A program made the translations under genes and the position numbers. This document shows positions 35,366 through 45,454 of a stretch of DNA of 64,000 nt, piece after piece (within the stretch, counting starts at the first letter, position 1; each line of letters opens with the position of its first letter). The notes under the pieces were generated by a model. The model did no database searches. It saw only the letters and a program-made list of their open reading frames with translations, and was not told the DNA's origin. Source of the DNA: Bacteroidota bacterium (GTDB lineage: Bacteria; Bacteroidota; Bacteroidia; Sphingobacteriales; Sphingobacteriaceae); assembly GCA_013288685.1 (NCBI GenBank), contig JABDBM010000010.1, forward strand, positions 1 through 64,000, in the 5' to 3' direction.

Positions 35366-36736
35366 ATGTATGCAATTGTAGATATTGAAACTACCGGGGG
35401 GCATGCCAGCGGAAATGGCATTACCGAGATAGCTATTTGCATACACAATGGTAAAAAGGTAATTGAACGTTACAGTACGCTGGTTAATCCTGGTGTTTAT
35501 ATCCCGGTTTACATCACTGCCTTAACTGGTATCAGCAACGAAATGGTAGAAAACGCCCCTCCGTTTGCTGATGTTGCCGACGATATTTACCACCTGCTCA
35601 ACGGCAAAATATTTGTTGCCCATAACGTAAATTTTGATCATTCGTTCGTTCGCCATCATTTGGCTGCCGCCGGATACGATTTGCAGTGCAGCAAGCTATG
35701 TACGGTAAGGCTTGGCCGCAAAATAATGCCGGGGCTTCCCTCCTACAGTTTGGGCAAACTGTGCCGGCATTTGGGGATTGATAACGAAAGCCGCCACCGT
35801 GCTGCCGGTGACGCCGAAGCAACTTCACAACTGTTTTCGTTACTGGTAGAAAGTGATACCCAAAATCATATTCAGCAGGCTTTAAAACAAAATTCAAAAG
35901 AACAAACCCTTCCGCCGCATCTGCCCAAACAGGATGTAGACGCGCTGCCTTATACGCCGGGGGTATATTATTTTCATGATGAAAAGGGCAAGGTGGTGTA
36001 CGTGGGCAAAGCAAAAAATTTGAAGAAACGGGTTTGCAGTCATTTTACCGGCAATAACATTGGACCGCAGCGGCAGGAGTTTTTGCGTAATATTTGTCAT
36101 ATCACCTTCCAGGTTTGCGGCACCGAACTGATTGCTTTTGTACTGGAAGCTGTAGAAATAAAACGGTTGTGGCCCAAATACAACCGATCATTAAAGCGGT
36201 TTGAACAGGCTTATGGTATGTATGTGTATGAAGATCAGCGCGGGTATCTGCGTTTGGCCGTTGATAAGCGTAAAAAGCTGATGAACACCGTTTATACCTG
36301 CAACACGCTACAGGAAGGGAGGAGCCTGTTGTTAAGCTTGATTGAGAATTTCGAACTGTGCCCAAAACTGTGCTTTATTCAAACCGCCGGGCCATGTACC
36401 GGCATAAACGGCGGCCAATGTGCCTGCGAGGGCCATGAAACTGTGCACAATTATAACAAAAAAGTTAATGCCGCCATTGATCAGCTAAGCGATGCCCTGC
36501 CCACCTTTGCTATACGCGATGCCGGCCGCACCGACGACGAGCATAGCTGTATATTAGTTGAAAAGGGCAGATTTTATGGTATGGGCTATATTTCGCATTA
36601 TTTTAATGTAGATAGCCTGCAGCAGCTAAAAAGTCACCTTACCCCCTATCCCGGTAACGATTATATCCGCGGCATGATTGCCGGGTATGCTACCAAGTTT
36701 CCGGAAAGGAAAGTGGTGTTTGGGGGGAGAGATTAG
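35366..36736 (+). CDS. DnaQ-like exonuclease fused to a UvrC-type GIY-YIG nuclease
   Basis: This 456-residue fusion has a DEDDh 3'-5' exonuclease at residues 1-170 (DIETTG with Asp6 and Glu8, HNVNFDHSFV, and HRAAGDAEAT). A GIY-YIG nuclease follows at about 190-290 (GVYYFHDEKGKVVYVGKAKNLKKRV). The remaining 160 residues resemble the Cho/UvrC region with a cysteine-rich segment (CPKLCFIQTAGPC...GQCACEGH). Such fusions are known in several phyla and probably take part in excision repair or end processing. It lacks the HhH and UvrB-binding parts of full UvrC. It converges with an S9 peptidase gene. Confidence 0.9.
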   Translation: MYAIVDIETTGGHASGNGITEIAICIHNGKKVIERYSTLVNPGVYIPVYITALTGISNEMVENAPPFADVADDIYHLLNGKIFVAHNVNFDHSFVRHHLAAAGYDLQCSKLCTVRLGRKIMPGLPSYSLGKLCRHLGIDNESRHRAAGDAEATSQLFSLLVESDTQNHIQQALKQNSKEQTLPPHLPKQDVDALPYTPGVYYFHDEKGKVVYVGKAKNLKKRVCSHFTGNNIGPQRQEFLRNICHITFQVCGTELIAFVLEAVEIKRLWPKYNRSLKRFEQAYGMYVYEDQRGYLRLAVDKRKKLMNTVYTCNTLQEGRSLLLSLIENFELCPKLCFIQTAGPCTGINGGQCACEGHETVHNYNKKVNAAIDQLSDALPTFAIRDAGRTDDEHSCILVEKGRFYGMGYISHYFNVDSLQQLKSHLTPYPGNDYIRGMIAGYATKFPERKVVFGGRD

Positions 36737-36803
36737 AGGTTAGTGGTTAGAGATTAAAACTTATCACGTAGGCCTAACCTCCAATCACTAACCTCTAATC
36801 TCT
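36733..36803. repeat. GATTAGAGGTTAG inverted repeat between convergent genes
   Basis: GATTAGAGGTTAGTGGTTAG...and the opposing CACTAACCTCTAATCTC are complementary. A related copy lies at 57252-57322, again between convergent genes. It probably works as a bidirectional terminator. Confidence 0.7.
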
Positions 36804-38780
36804 TCAACGCAAATACTTCCCATACCAATCCAAATACCGCTGCATCCTATCAACCTGGTAACTTGGGGTGGTAAATTCATGAAACTGGCCGGGATAAAGT
36901 ATCATTTGGGTATCAATGCCCTGCGATTTTAGGGCCTGATACATTTGCTCGCCACCAGCAGTTGGCACATTAAAATCTTTTAATCCCGACATAAACATTA
37001 CCGGCGTTTTTATCCTGTCGGCATGGAAGAACGGATATGATAATTTGATGTATTTATCCGCATTTTTCCAGGGTACGCCCAATTCGTTATCATACTGCGC
37101 TACCCACTGATCAGAACCATAAATAGACAATTGCAGCGCACTGCCCGATCCTGCAATAGCGGCTTTAAACCTCGTGTCTGATGCTATGGTATAATCTGTT
37201 AATATGCTGCCATAGCTCCATCCGCCTATACCTAAATGCGCAGGATCGGCGATGCCTTCTTTTACCAATTCATCAACCGCGCCTAATAGGTCTTTTACTT
37301 CCTTATTACCCCAGTCGGCATAAATGGCTTTGGTGTAGTTTAATCCGCGCCCAGTGCTGCCCCTGTAGTTAACCGCAGCAACGGCATAACCACCACTGGC
37401 CAAAATCTGGCGTATATCGTCAAATGCAAATTCATCCTGATCAGTCGGCCCGCCATGGATATATAATATAAATGGCAGTTTTTTATTAACCAGGCTGTCC
37501 GGCGTATACAAAATCCCTGAAACCAATGTCCCATCACTACTTTTTGACTGAAAACCTCTTACATGTGCCAATTTTACTTTGCTTAGCCACTCCTGTTGAT
37601 GAAAAGTTAAACGGCGCAATTGGCCATTTTCCAGTGCAAACAGTTCGGCGGGAAGGTACGGATTGGTCATCTCCACCACCCAGTTACCGGCTGATTGGGA
37701 AATCAGGTTCGAAAAGCTGCATTCCTTGCCGTCATTAATTTTAGCAATACTACCATCGTCTATGTTGTATTGAGCAATGTACCGTATCCGGTCGTCGCTT
37801 ATCAAATAGGTAATATTTTTGCTGTCCCTACTCCAGGCAGCATTGCTTGCCGGGCGGTCGGTTTGCATGGTGATGGTTTTGTTATTGTTACCATCAGCAT
37901 CCATTACACACAGCACATCATGCTGGTAAATGTAGTAGTCAAAATCATTAGTCGACCGCAAATAGGCAATGTATTTGCCATCCGGGCTCCAAATGGGGTT
38001 TATATCATGGCCCTTCCAGATGGTTAACTGTGTTATTTTACCGCCTTTTTTAGCTTCAACTGTAAAAATATCCGAGTTATCATTTCTGTCCGGATCGGCA
38101 GTATGGTTACTTACATAAGCGATTCGTTGTCCATCAGGACTCCAAACCGGCTGGGCATCGTCCATATCACCGGTTGTTAGCGTGTCTAATTTTTTGCCGG
38201 CGATATCGTACAAATATAAATGAGTATGCCGGTGTTGCAGATAGCCTTCAATATCCTGCTTGTAATGATAGCGATCAATCTTTATTACCGGCGCGGTTTT
38301 GGGTTCTTCCTTACCGCCGTTCTCCGGGTCTTCAATCAACAATACCAGTTTCGAAGCATCCGGCGACCAGGCGTAATCTGATAATTCGCCTTTCACTGCG
38401 GTCAGTTTTTTTCCTTCACCTCCCCGGCGGTCCATTAGCCAAACCTGTGTGCTGCCACCTTCCCTGTCTGATAAAAAGGAAAGAAACTTACCATCAGGAC
38501 TCCATTTGGGAGCTGATGCGGATTCCTGGCCATGGGTTAGTTCAATATCTTCTTTGCCATCCCAGCTTTGCATCCATAAATGCGAAACACGGGCGTTTTT
38601 GGCTGTGTCCAATTCCGATAGCTCATAGGCTATCCATTTACCATCCGGCGATAATGCCGGATTGCTTAAGGCTGGTATAAGGTTTAAATCCGTTGGCTTA
38701 AAAGGCTGTTTGCCTTGCTGGGCTATGGAATAGTTCGTAATAAAAATTGCTGTAATTAGTAGCAGTACTATTTTGTTCAT
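36804..38780 (-). CDS. Exported S9-family peptidase (prolyl oligopeptidase fold), copy 1
   Basis: This 658-residue protein has a signal peptide (to about NYSIAQ). A WD40-like beta-propeller follows (residues 40-390), with many YxxWSPDGK repeats. The C-terminal alpha/beta-hydrolase has the nucleophile Ser in GGWSYGS, Asp in GLKDFNVPT and His in PGQFHEF. The family is the dipeptidyl/acylaminoacyl peptidase type, which trims peptides in the periplasm. A close paralogue lies 266 bases upstream. Confidence 0.93.
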   Translation of the reverse strand: MNKIVLLLITAIFITNYSIAQQGKQPFKPTDLNLIPALSNPALSPDGKWIAYELSELDTAKNARVSHLWMQSWDGKEDIELTHGQESASAPKWSPDGKFLSFLSDREGGSTQVWLMDRRGGEGKKLTAVKGELSDYAWSPDASKLVLLIEDPENGGKEEPKTAPVIKIDRYHYKQDIEGYLQHRHTHLYLYDIAGKKLDTLTTGDMDDAQPVWSPDGQRIAYVSNHTADPDRNDNSDIFTVEAKKGGKITQLTIWKGHDINPIWSPDGKYIAYLRSTNDFDYYIYQHDVLCVMDADGNNNKTITMQTDRPASNAAWSRDSKNITYLISDDRIRYIAQYNIDDGSIAKINDGKECSFSNLISQSAGNWVVEMTNPYLPAELFALENGQLRRLTFHQQEWLSKVKLAHVRGFQSKSSDGTLVSGILYTPDSLVNKKLPFILYIHGGPTDQDEFAFDDIRQILASGGYAVAAVNYRGSTGRGLNYTKAIYADWGNKEVKDLLGAVDELVKEGIADPAHLGIGGWSYGSILTDYTIASDTRFKAAIAGSGSALQLSIYGSDQWVAQYDNELGVPWKNADKYIKLSYPFFHADRIKTPVMFMSGLKDFNVPTAGGEQMYQALKSQGIDTQMILYPGQFHEFTTPSYQVDRMQRYLDWYGKYLR

Positions 38781-38819
38781 TCGTCTTATTTATTCATCAG
38801 TGGTTGGGGTACTAACGGA

Positions 38820-38966
38820 CATTTGTCACGCCTCACCTAAATCCTCTCCACTCTCCATAGGAGAGGACTTTAACAGCCTCCTTCTCTTTTCGGAGACGGG
38901 TTTGAAAAAACATTCTTAAGCCCCCTCTCCAAAGGAGAGGGGTTGAGGTGAGGCGTGGGATAATTT
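38820..38966. repeat. Inverted repeat between the S9 peptidase genes
   Basis: CACGCCTCACCTAAATCCTCTCC at the left faces the complementary GGAGAGGGGTTGAGGTGAGG at the right. Further TCCAAAGGAGAG units lie inside. It fills most of the spacer. Confidence 0.65.
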
Positions 38967-39007
38967 GCCAGGTCAGCTTATCTAAACCTCGTTTCTCCTA
39001 CTTTTCG

Positions 39008-39050
39008 GTCTTTCCGGACTTTACTGACTCTCCGGACTTTCCGGACTTAC
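39008..39050. repeat. GTCCGGAAAG-type repeat abutting a stop codon
   Basis: The repeat GGTCTTTCCGGACTTTACTG...GGACTTTCCGGACTTAC ends exactly at the complement of the upstream peptidase's stop codon (TAA at 39047-39049). It is the same family as at 23589 and 53263. Confidence 0.7.
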
Positions 39051-41020
39051 TTCAACAGCTTCCCATACCAGTCTAAATACCGCTGCAACCTATCAACCTG
39101 GTAGCTGGGTTTTGATATGCCGTGGAATGAGTTTGGATAAAGTATCAGTTCGGTATTAATCCCTTGCGATTTAAGCGCTTCATACATCTGCTCGCTTCCT
39201 GCAGTCGGTACGTTAAAATCGCGCAAGCCCGACATAAACAGTACCGGTGTTTTTATCCTATCGGCATGGAAGAAGGGATACGATAGTTTCATCCATTTAT
39301 CGGCAACCTTCCATGGCTGGCCAATTTCATTTTCGTATTGTAATACATACTGATCGCTGCCATACATGGTTGTTTGCAGGGCGCTGCCGGCTCCGGCTGC
39401 AGCGGCTTTAAAGCGAGTATCTGATGCGATGGTATAATCGGTGAGGATACCGCCGTAGCTCCAGCCTCCAATACCCAGGTGATCGGGATCGGCAAGGCCT
39501 TGTTTCACCATTTCGTCAACGGCCCCCAGCAAATCTTTTACCTCTTTATTTCCCCAATCGGCAAATATGGCTTTGCAATAAGCCAAACCACGGCCATCGC
39601 TGCCACGATAATTTACGGCGATTACGGTATAACCTGCGCTTGATAATATTTGCCGGGTAACATCAAAAGTAAACTCATCCTGTCCAACCGGACCGCCGTG
39701 GATAAACAAAATCATTGGCAGTTTTTTCCTGTTCACACTATCAGGCGTATAAACCAATCCCGATACCAAGGTGCCATCGCTGCTTTTTGATTGAAAGCCT
39801 TCCACATGAGCCAGGCTAACTGTACTGAGCCATTGCTGCTGATGGAAGGTTAAACGGCGCAATTTGCCGCTTTCAAATGCATACAATTCGCCGGGTGTAT
39901 AAGCATTGCTCATTTCAACCACCCAGTTGCCCGATAGGTTGGTAGCAATATCATTAACACCGAATTCGCCTTTCAGCAAAGGGGTTACGGTGCCACTCGC
40001 TAAATCAGCCGATGCAATATAACGCGTACGGTCATCATCCACTAAAAAACGAATTGCCTTACCATCGCTGTTCCACGCAAAGCCATTAACCGGCCGGTCA
40101 AGTGCCTGGGTAAGCAGGCGGTTGTTTTTTCCGTCTGCATCCATTACACATAAAATGCTTTGGTCGTACATCATATAATCAGCGTCGCTGGTTGAACGCA
40201 GGTAGGCTATAGATTTACTATCCGGGCTCCAATGCGGGTCGCCATCACCTCCTTTCCAGATAGTGAGCTGACTAATAGCAGCATTCGGTTTGGCATCCAT
40301 TACAAAAATATCCCTGTTGGTGTTCCGGTCCGGATCAGCAGTGTGATTACTTACAAAAACTATCTGCTTCCCATCCGGACTCCATTCGGCCCCGCTTTCA
40401 TTGTAATCGCCTTTGGTTAAGGTATCCAGCTTTTTGGTGCTGATAGTAAACACATATAAATGTGTATGCAAATGCTGCAGGTATCCCTGCACATCCTGCT
40501 TAAAGTGGTAACGGTCAATTATTACAGGCTTGGGGGTTTTAGGTTCTTCCTTCCCCCCGTTTTCAGGATCGCCAATTGTTAATAGCAACTTTGTACCATC
40601 CGGCGCCCAGGCATAATCATCAATATCACCCTTAATATCGGTAAGCTTCTGTCCCTCTCCTCCTCTGCGATCCATCAGCCAAACCTGCGAGCCTTTCTTT
40701 GACTCGCGCGACGACATAAACGACAAATATTTGCTATCCGGGCTCCATCGCGGAGTTGAAGCAGCCTCGGCGCCATACGTAAGCTGTATAGATTGGCTGC
40801 CATCCCAGCTTTGCATCCATAGGTGCGACGTGCGGCCGTCTTTAGCCGTATCAACATCCGAAAGATTATAAGCAACCCATTTGCCGTCAGGTGATAATTG
40901 AGGGTCGCCTAACGCAGGAATGCGATAAACATCCGTGGGTTTTATCGGCTTTTTTGTTGTTTGGGCCCAGGCGCAACAGGCTGCTGACAGGGCAGTTAAG
41001 AGCAGTATAGTTTTTTTCAT
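39047..41020 (-). CDS. Exported S9-family peptidase, copy 2
   Basis: The protein has 657 residues from the ATG at 41020, where the signal peptide MKKTILLLTALSAACCAWAQ begins; a frame 21 codons longer was rejected. It matches copy 1 across its length: propeller repeats (WSPDGK, WSPDSK), GGWSYGG for the nucleophile, GLRDFNVPT for Asp and PNSFHGI for His. The pair arose by tandem duplication and may differ in substrate range or expression. Its promoter faces that of the radical SAM gene across a TACTTTG palindrome. Confidence 0.93.
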   Translation of the reverse strand: MKKTILLLTALSAACCAWAQTTKKPIKPTDVYRIPALGDPQLSPDGKWVAYNLSDVDTAKDGRTSHLWMQSWDGSQSIQLTYGAEAASTPRWSPDSKYLSFMSSRESKKGSQVWLMDRRGGEGQKLTDIKGDIDDYAWAPDGTKLLLTIGDPENGGKEEPKTPKPVIIDRYHFKQDVQGYLQHLHTHLYVFTISTKKLDTLTKGDYNESGAEWSPDGKQIVFVSNHTADPDRNTNRDIFVMDAKPNAAISQLTIWKGGDGDPHWSPDSKSIAYLRSTSDADYMMYDQSILCVMDADGKNNRLLTQALDRPVNGFAWNSDGKAIRFLVDDDRTRYIASADLASGTVTPLLKGEFGVNDIATNLSGNWVVEMSNAYTPGELYAFESGKLRRLTFHQQQWLSTVSLAHVEGFQSKSSDGTLVSGLVYTPDSVNRKKLPMILFIHGGPVGQDEFTFDVTRQILSSAGYTVIAVNYRGSDGRGLAYCKAIFADWGNKEVKDLLGAVDEMVKQGLADPDHLGIGGWSYGGILTDYTIASDTRFKAAAAGAGSALQTTMYGSDQYVLQYENEIGQPWKVADKWMKLSYPFFHADRIKTPVLFMSGLRDFNVPTAGSEQMYEALKSQGINTELILYPNSFHGISKPSYQVDRLQRYLDWYGKLLK

Positions 41021-41094
41021 GATGCGGAATAAAGTATTGGGATGAAAGATAATAATTAGGTGTAAAAAAATTGCAAAACTCAATCATTATAATT

Positions 41095-41113
41095 TACTTT
41101 GTAAAACAAAGTA
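41095..41113. promoter_or_regulatory. Perfect palindrome TACTTTG-TAAAA-CAAAGTA
   Basis: The seven-base arms are exact complements around a five-base centre, located in the divergent promoter region 30 bases before the radical SAM start. It looks like an operator for a dimeric regulator. Confidence 0.5.
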
Positions 41114-41142
41114 CTTTTTAATTATTTAGCATCTCAACCATA

Positions 41143-42573
41143 ATGAAAGTAAAAATGATACTCCCGGCCCTCACAGAAGCAGAAAGTCCCTTTTGGCGGC
41201 CCATTAAATATTCGTTGTTCCCACCACTGGGTTTGGCAACGTTGGCGGCCTATCTTTCGCCGGATGATGAGATAGATTTACAGGACCAGCATGTGGAAGT
41301 ACTCAATTTAAACGACCATCCGCACCTGGTTATCATCCAGGTATACATTACCAATGCTTACCGTGCTTATAAAATTGCCGATCATTACCGCGCCAAAGGC
41401 TCGTATGTTATTTTAGGGGGCCTGCATGTAACCTCGTTACCGTTTGAAGCCGCACCCCATGCCGATAGTATTTTTACCGGTCCGGGTGAGGATACTTTTC
41501 CTAAGTTTTTGATTGATTTTAAGAACGGCAACCCCAAAAAAGTGTACAGTTCAGCCATCCGTACACTGGAAAAAGTACCGCCCATCCGGCGCGATTTAAT
41601 AAAGCGGCATTTGTACCTGGTGCCTAACTCCATTGTAGTTACGCGGGGCTGTCCGCATCATTGCAGTTTTTGTTATAAGGATGCTTTTTTTGAGGGAGGC
41701 CGCACATTTTACACGCAGGAAGTTGACGATGCTCTTGCCGAAATTGACCGTTTGCCGGGCAGACATCTTTATTTTTTGGATGACCATTTGCTGGGCAATA
41801 CCAAATTTGCCACAAGCCTGTTTGATGGCATGAAAGGCATGAACCGGGTATTCCAGGGGGCGGCCACTATTGATTCAATTTTACGGGGTAACCTAATTGA
41901 AAAAGCAGCCGAAGCCGGTTTACGAAGTTTGTTTGTTGGTTTTGAAACATTTTCGCCTCAGAATTTAAAACAGAGTAATAAAAAGCAAAACCTGGAAAAA
42001 GATTATGTTAAAGCCGTAAACCGGCTGCACGGCCTGGGTATTATGATAAATGGCAGCTTTGTATTTGGGCTGGATGACGACGATAAAGATGTTTTTAAAC
42101 GAACCGTTGACTGGGGTGTTAAAAATGCCATCACCACCTCAACCTACCATGTTTTAACGCCCTATCCTGGTACTGAACTGTTTAAAAATATGGAAAGGCA
42201 AGGCCGGATACTTACCAAAAACTGGGATTTGTACGACACCCGGAAAGTAGTTTATCAAACTATCGGCCTTACTGCCGAGGAGCTGGAAACCGGCTATTGG
42301 TGGGCGTATAAAGAATTTTATAGCTGGAACAATATTTTTAAGGCCAGTATGCAACATCCTTTATTAACCCACAAACTAAAACATCTTTTTTATTCGGGCG
42401 GGTGGAAGAAGTTTGAGCCGGTTTGGAATTTTTTAATCAAAACAAAAGGGCTTAATCAAACGCTACCAGCTTTGGAAGCGGTGTTGGCGAAGGTGAAGAT
42501 TAATAAAAACGAGAGAACTACTGCCCTGTTTGGCAGTGCCATACCAGATTACGAAGCTTTTGAAACTTCGTAA
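41143..42573 (+). CDS. B12-binding domain radical SAM protein
   Basis: In this 476-residue protein, residues 1-150 form a cobalamin-binding-like Rossmann domain. The radical SAM cluster motif is CPHHCSFC (CX3CX2C) at about 170, and the core ends with a SPTLTEL-like FVFGLDDDDKDVF and TPYPGTELF region. It resembles the BchE/HpnP-HpnR class, which methylates or ring-modifies lipids and cofactors. The C-terminal 120 residues are unassigned. The last residues, YEAFETS, are encoded by the CTTACGAAGC-type palindrome. The substrate is unknown; pyrF follows on the other strand. Confidence 0.87.
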   Translation: MKVKMILPALTEAESPFWRPIKYSLFPPLGLATLAAYLSPDDEIDLQDQHVEVLNLNDHPHLVIIQVYITNAYRAYKIADHYRAKGSYVILGGLHVTSLPFEAAPHADSIFTGPGEDTFPKFLIDFKNGNPKKVYSSAIRTLEKVPPIRRDLIKRHLYLVPNSIVVTRGCPHHCSFCYKDAFFEGGRTFYTQEVDDALAEIDRLPGRHLYFLDDHLLGNTKFATSLFDGMKGMNRVFQGAATIDSILRGNLIEKAAEAGLRSLFVGFETFSPQNLKQSNKKQNLEKDYVKAVNRLHGLGIMINGSFVFGLDDDDKDVFKRTVDWGVKNAITTSTYHVLTPYPGTELFKNMERQGRILTKNWDLYDTRKVVYQTIGLTAEELETGYWWAYKEFYSWNNIFKASMQHPLLTHKLKHLFYSGGWKKFEPVWNFLIKTKGLNQTLPALEAVLAKVKINKNERTTALFGSAIPDYEAFETS

Positions 42574-42576
42574 GTC
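42549..42576. repeat. TTACGAAGC-type palindrome at a gene end
   Basis: TTACGAAGCTTTTGAAACTTCGTAAG is a near-perfect palindrome and the same sequence as at 23639-23669. It contains the radical SAM stop codon and encodes its last residues. Confidence 0.7.
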
Positions 42577-42590
42577 GCTCCCAACCTAAA

Positions 42591-43424
42591 TCAAATCACC
42601 CCAGCCTTTTCCAATTCAACTTCCATCTGCTGCTGCATGCTCAGCGCCTCGGCCCGCGCCGCTTCAGCGAAATCCTCGCCGTTTGAGGCATATATAATAG
42701 AGCGAGATGCATTTACCAGCAGGCCGCAATCTTCGGTTATTCCGTATTGGCAAACATCGGCCAGGCTGCCGCCTTGTGCGCCTACGCCGGGTACCAGCAA
42801 AAAGTTATCGGGCGCATGTTTGCGGATGGTGGTAAATTCGGTGCTTTTGGTGGCGCCTACTACAAACATCATCCTATCGGCTCCGGCCCAGGTGTTGGCT
42901 TTTTTAATTACTGCTTCGTACAAAAAGCCATCGCCGGTTTCCAGGTACTGAAAATCCTTGCTCCCGGCGGATGAGGTGAGGGCCAGTACAATAATCCATT
43001 TATCAGCGTAAGCCAAATAAGGAGTCACCGAGTCGTTCCCCATATAAGGCGAAAGCGTAATGGCATCAAAGCTCATCCCGGCCGCCGATTCATTAAAAAA
43101 AGTTTGGGCGTACATGTCTGATGTATTGCCGATATCGCCGCGTTTGGCGTCGATGATGTTAAGGCAATCGGCGGGCAGGTATTTACAGGTATCTATTAAA
43201 CATTGCAAACCTTTTATACCCCGGCTTTCGTAAAAGGCGGCGTTGGGTTTGTAGGATACGCACAAATCGCGGGTGGCATCAATTATACGTTTGTTAAATT
43301 CCAGTACAGGGTCGGAGTATTCCAATAAGAAAGCAGGTATCTTTTTTATATCAGAATCGAGACCGACACATAAAAAAGACTTTTTTTGTTTTATTTGTTC
43401 TATAAGCTGTTGGCGCGAAATCAT
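42591..43424 (-). CDS. pyrF: Orotidine-5'-phosphate decarboxylase, type 2
   Basis: This 277-residue enzyme decarboxylates OMP to UMP in pyrimidine synthesis. The catalytic motif DAKRGDIGNTS is the longer form typical of type 2 OMP decarboxylases, which are about 40 residues longer than E. coli PyrF. VGATKSTE and the VPGVGAQGG phosphate-binding loop are intact. It converges with the radical SAM gene and is divergent to rho. Confidence 0.95.
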   Translation of the reverse strand: MISRQQLIEQIKQKKSFLCVGLDSDIKKIPAFLLEYSDPVLEFNKRIIDATRDLCVSYKPNAAFYESRGIKGLQCLIDTCKYLPADCLNIIDAKRGDIGNTSDMYAQTFFNESAAGMSFDAITLSPYMGNDSVTPYLAYADKWIIVLALTSSAGSKDFQYLETGDGFLYEAVIKKANTWAGADRMMFVVGATKSTEFTTIRKHAPDNFLLVPGVGAQGGSLADVCQYGITEDCGLLVNASRSIIYASNGEDFAEAARAEALSMQQQMEVELEKAGVI

Positions 43425-43849
43425 GAAAAGGAGCGTTCTGTTTTAAATATTGTTCAAAAAAACTAAAAATAAGATTAAGTGTTACAGTAAAGAGTATATT
43501 TTTTTGAAATAGTTTGAATTTTTAAAATAATTGTTTAGAATTGCAATGTTTTCCGTTGATTTTTTCTTGCACTAAAGAAACAATTTAAAACTCCAGGTTA
43601 TTTTATTAATTATTACATGGGTTTTAGCTATTGCATAAACAAAGTTGCAAAACAAATTTCTCTCATGTAAAACACATTCATGTGTAACCATAAAAATAAA
43701 ATTTGCTAATACACTGATAATCCTGCCCGCCGGGCAAATGGGTTTGTTGCCACTGAAAAAGGTATGTCCCCTTTATATGCTATTTAACGTAAAATACGAC
43801 TACAAAAATAATTTTCTAATTAAAATCCTTTTGAACTATAATTCATAAT
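43425..43849. other. AT-rich leader region upstream of rho
   Basis: This 425-base stretch separates pyrF (-) from rho (+). It is very AT-rich, with one GC-rich patch (CCTGCCCGCCGGGCAAATGG, around 43723). No gene is supported. A long leader would fit the known autoregulation of rho by early termination, but I cannot identify the element. Confidence 0.5.
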
Positions 43850-45451
43850 ATGTTTGATACACACGAATTGAACGACAAACTCGTTTCAGAGTTGCGCGAA
43901 ATTGCCCGAAATTTAGGTATCGCCGAAGCTGATGAGCTGCGAAAAGCACAGCTGATAGGCAAAATTGTTGAACAGGAACAGTTAATTGAAGCTGCACGTA
44001 TGCAACAACAAACTGTTAACAGCAATTATGCCGCCATTGGAGCAGCGCCCGCTGAACCTGTTGAAAAAACAAAGAAAAGAGCCCGCACCATAAAAAGCAG
44101 CACCACCCCGCGCGTAGAGGTGCCGTTGGATGATACCAACTTATTTGATATGCCGGATGATGAAACCGCGGCAGACGATGGCGACGAAAACGCTATAACA
44201 AGCCAAAATGCCGATGGCGAGGCCGAGGGTAAAACCGACGAACAGGCCGCCGAAAGCCGTCCGGTGAAATTTGAACGCCGCGTAAATAACCAAACTACAC
44301 AGCAAAAACCACAGGAGCCTGCTATTAACCTGGATTTTGATAATGTGATAGTAAACGAAGGCGTGTTGGAAATTATGCCCGATGGTTATGGCTTCCTGCG
44401 TTCGTCCGACTATAATTATCTTACTTCGCCCGATGATATTTATGTATCTCAATCGCAAATAAAACTTTTTGGCCTTAAAACCGGTGATACCGTTCGCGGA
44501 AGCATCCGTCCGCCAAAAGAAGGCGAAAAGTATTTTCCGCTGGTACGCGTAGAAGCCATTAACGGCCGCATACCCGCCGAAGTGCGTGACCGTGTTCCGT
44601 TTGACCACTTAACACCGCTTTTCCCATCCGAAAAACTAAGTTTGTTTACTGATCCGGGTAATTATTCAACCCGTATTATGGACTTGTTTTCGCCAATTGG
44701 TAAAGGGCAGCGTGGTTTAATTGTAGCCCAGCCAAAAACAGGTAAGACTATGTTGTTAAAGGATGTTGCTAACGCGATCGCCAAAAACCACCCCGAAGTT
44801 TACCTGATTATCCTGCTGATTGACGAACGCCCTGAGGAAGTAACCGATATGGCCCGCAGCGTACGCGCCGAAGTTGTATCTTCAACTTTTGACGAACCGG
44901 CTGAACGCCACGTAAAAATTGCCAATATTGTTTTAGAAAAAGCAAAACGCATGGTAGAATGCGGGCACGACGTAGTTATCCTGCTTGATTCAATTACCCG
45001 TTTGGCCCGTGCCTATAATACTGTTGCCCCGGCGTCTGGTAAAATACTATCGGGTGGTGTTGATGCCAATGCATTGCACAAACCGAAACGCTTTTTTGGT
45101 GCAGCCCGTAACATTGAAGACGGTGGCTCGTTAACTATTATTGCTACTGCATTAACAGAAACCGGATCGAAAATGGATGAGGTGATTTTTGAAGAGTTTA
45201 AAGGTACCGGTAACATGGAGCTTCAACTTGATCGTAAATTATCGAACAAACGTATCTTCCCGGCTATTGATATTACTGCTTCGAGCACCCGCCGCGACGA
45301 TTTACTGTTAGATAAAGAAACCTTGCAGCGTATATGGATATTGCGTAACCACCTGGCCGATATGAACTCGCAGGAGGCAATGGAGTTCTTGCAATCGCAG
45401 GTGAGAGGAACAAAAACTAACGAAGAATTCTTAATTTCAATGAACTCATAA
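43850..45451 (+). CDS. rho: Transcription termination factor Rho
   Basis: This 533-residue hexameric RNA helicase ends transcription of unprotected RNA. The Rho-N domain (residues 1-50) is followed by a low-complexity acidic and Gln/Asn-rich insertion (about 50-160), absent from E. coli Rho. The RNA-binding fold follows with [15 protein letters not shown], then Walker A AQPKTGKT, Walker B VILLDS and the Q-loop. In Bacteroides a comparable insertion has been reported to drive condensate formation. Start and stop are firm. Confidence 0.97.
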   Translation: MFDTHELNDKLVSELREIARNLGIAEADELRKAQLIGKIVEQEQLIEAARMQQQTVNSNYAAIGAAPAEPVEKTKKRARTIKSSTTPRVEVPLDDTNLFDMPDDETAADDGDENAITSQNADGEAEGKTDEQAAESRPVKFERRVNNQTTQQKPQEPAINLDFDNVIVNEGVLEIMPDGYGFLRSSDYNYLTSPDDIYVSQSQIKLFGLKTGDTVRGSIRPPKEGEKYFPLVRVEAINGRIPAEVRDRVPFDHLTPLFPSEKLSLFTDPGNYSTRIMDLFSPIGKGQRGLIVAQPKTGKTMLLKDVANAIAKNHPEVYLIILLIDERPEEVTDMARSVRAEVVSSTFDEPAERHVKIANIVLEKAKRMVECGHDVVILLDSITRLARAYNTVAPASGKILSGGVDANALHKPKRFFGAARNIEDGGSLTIIATALTETGSKMDEVIFEEFKGTGNMELQLDRKLSNKRIFPAIDITASSTRRDDLLLDKETLQRIWILRNHLADMNSQEAMEFLQSQVRGTKTNEEFLISMNS

Positions 45452-45454
45452 TAA

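Noticed and set aside
39008..42576. Repeats at gene ends considered as insertion sequences
   Set aside because: They are below 130 bases with no transposase and no disrupted reading frame; they were listed as repeats instead.
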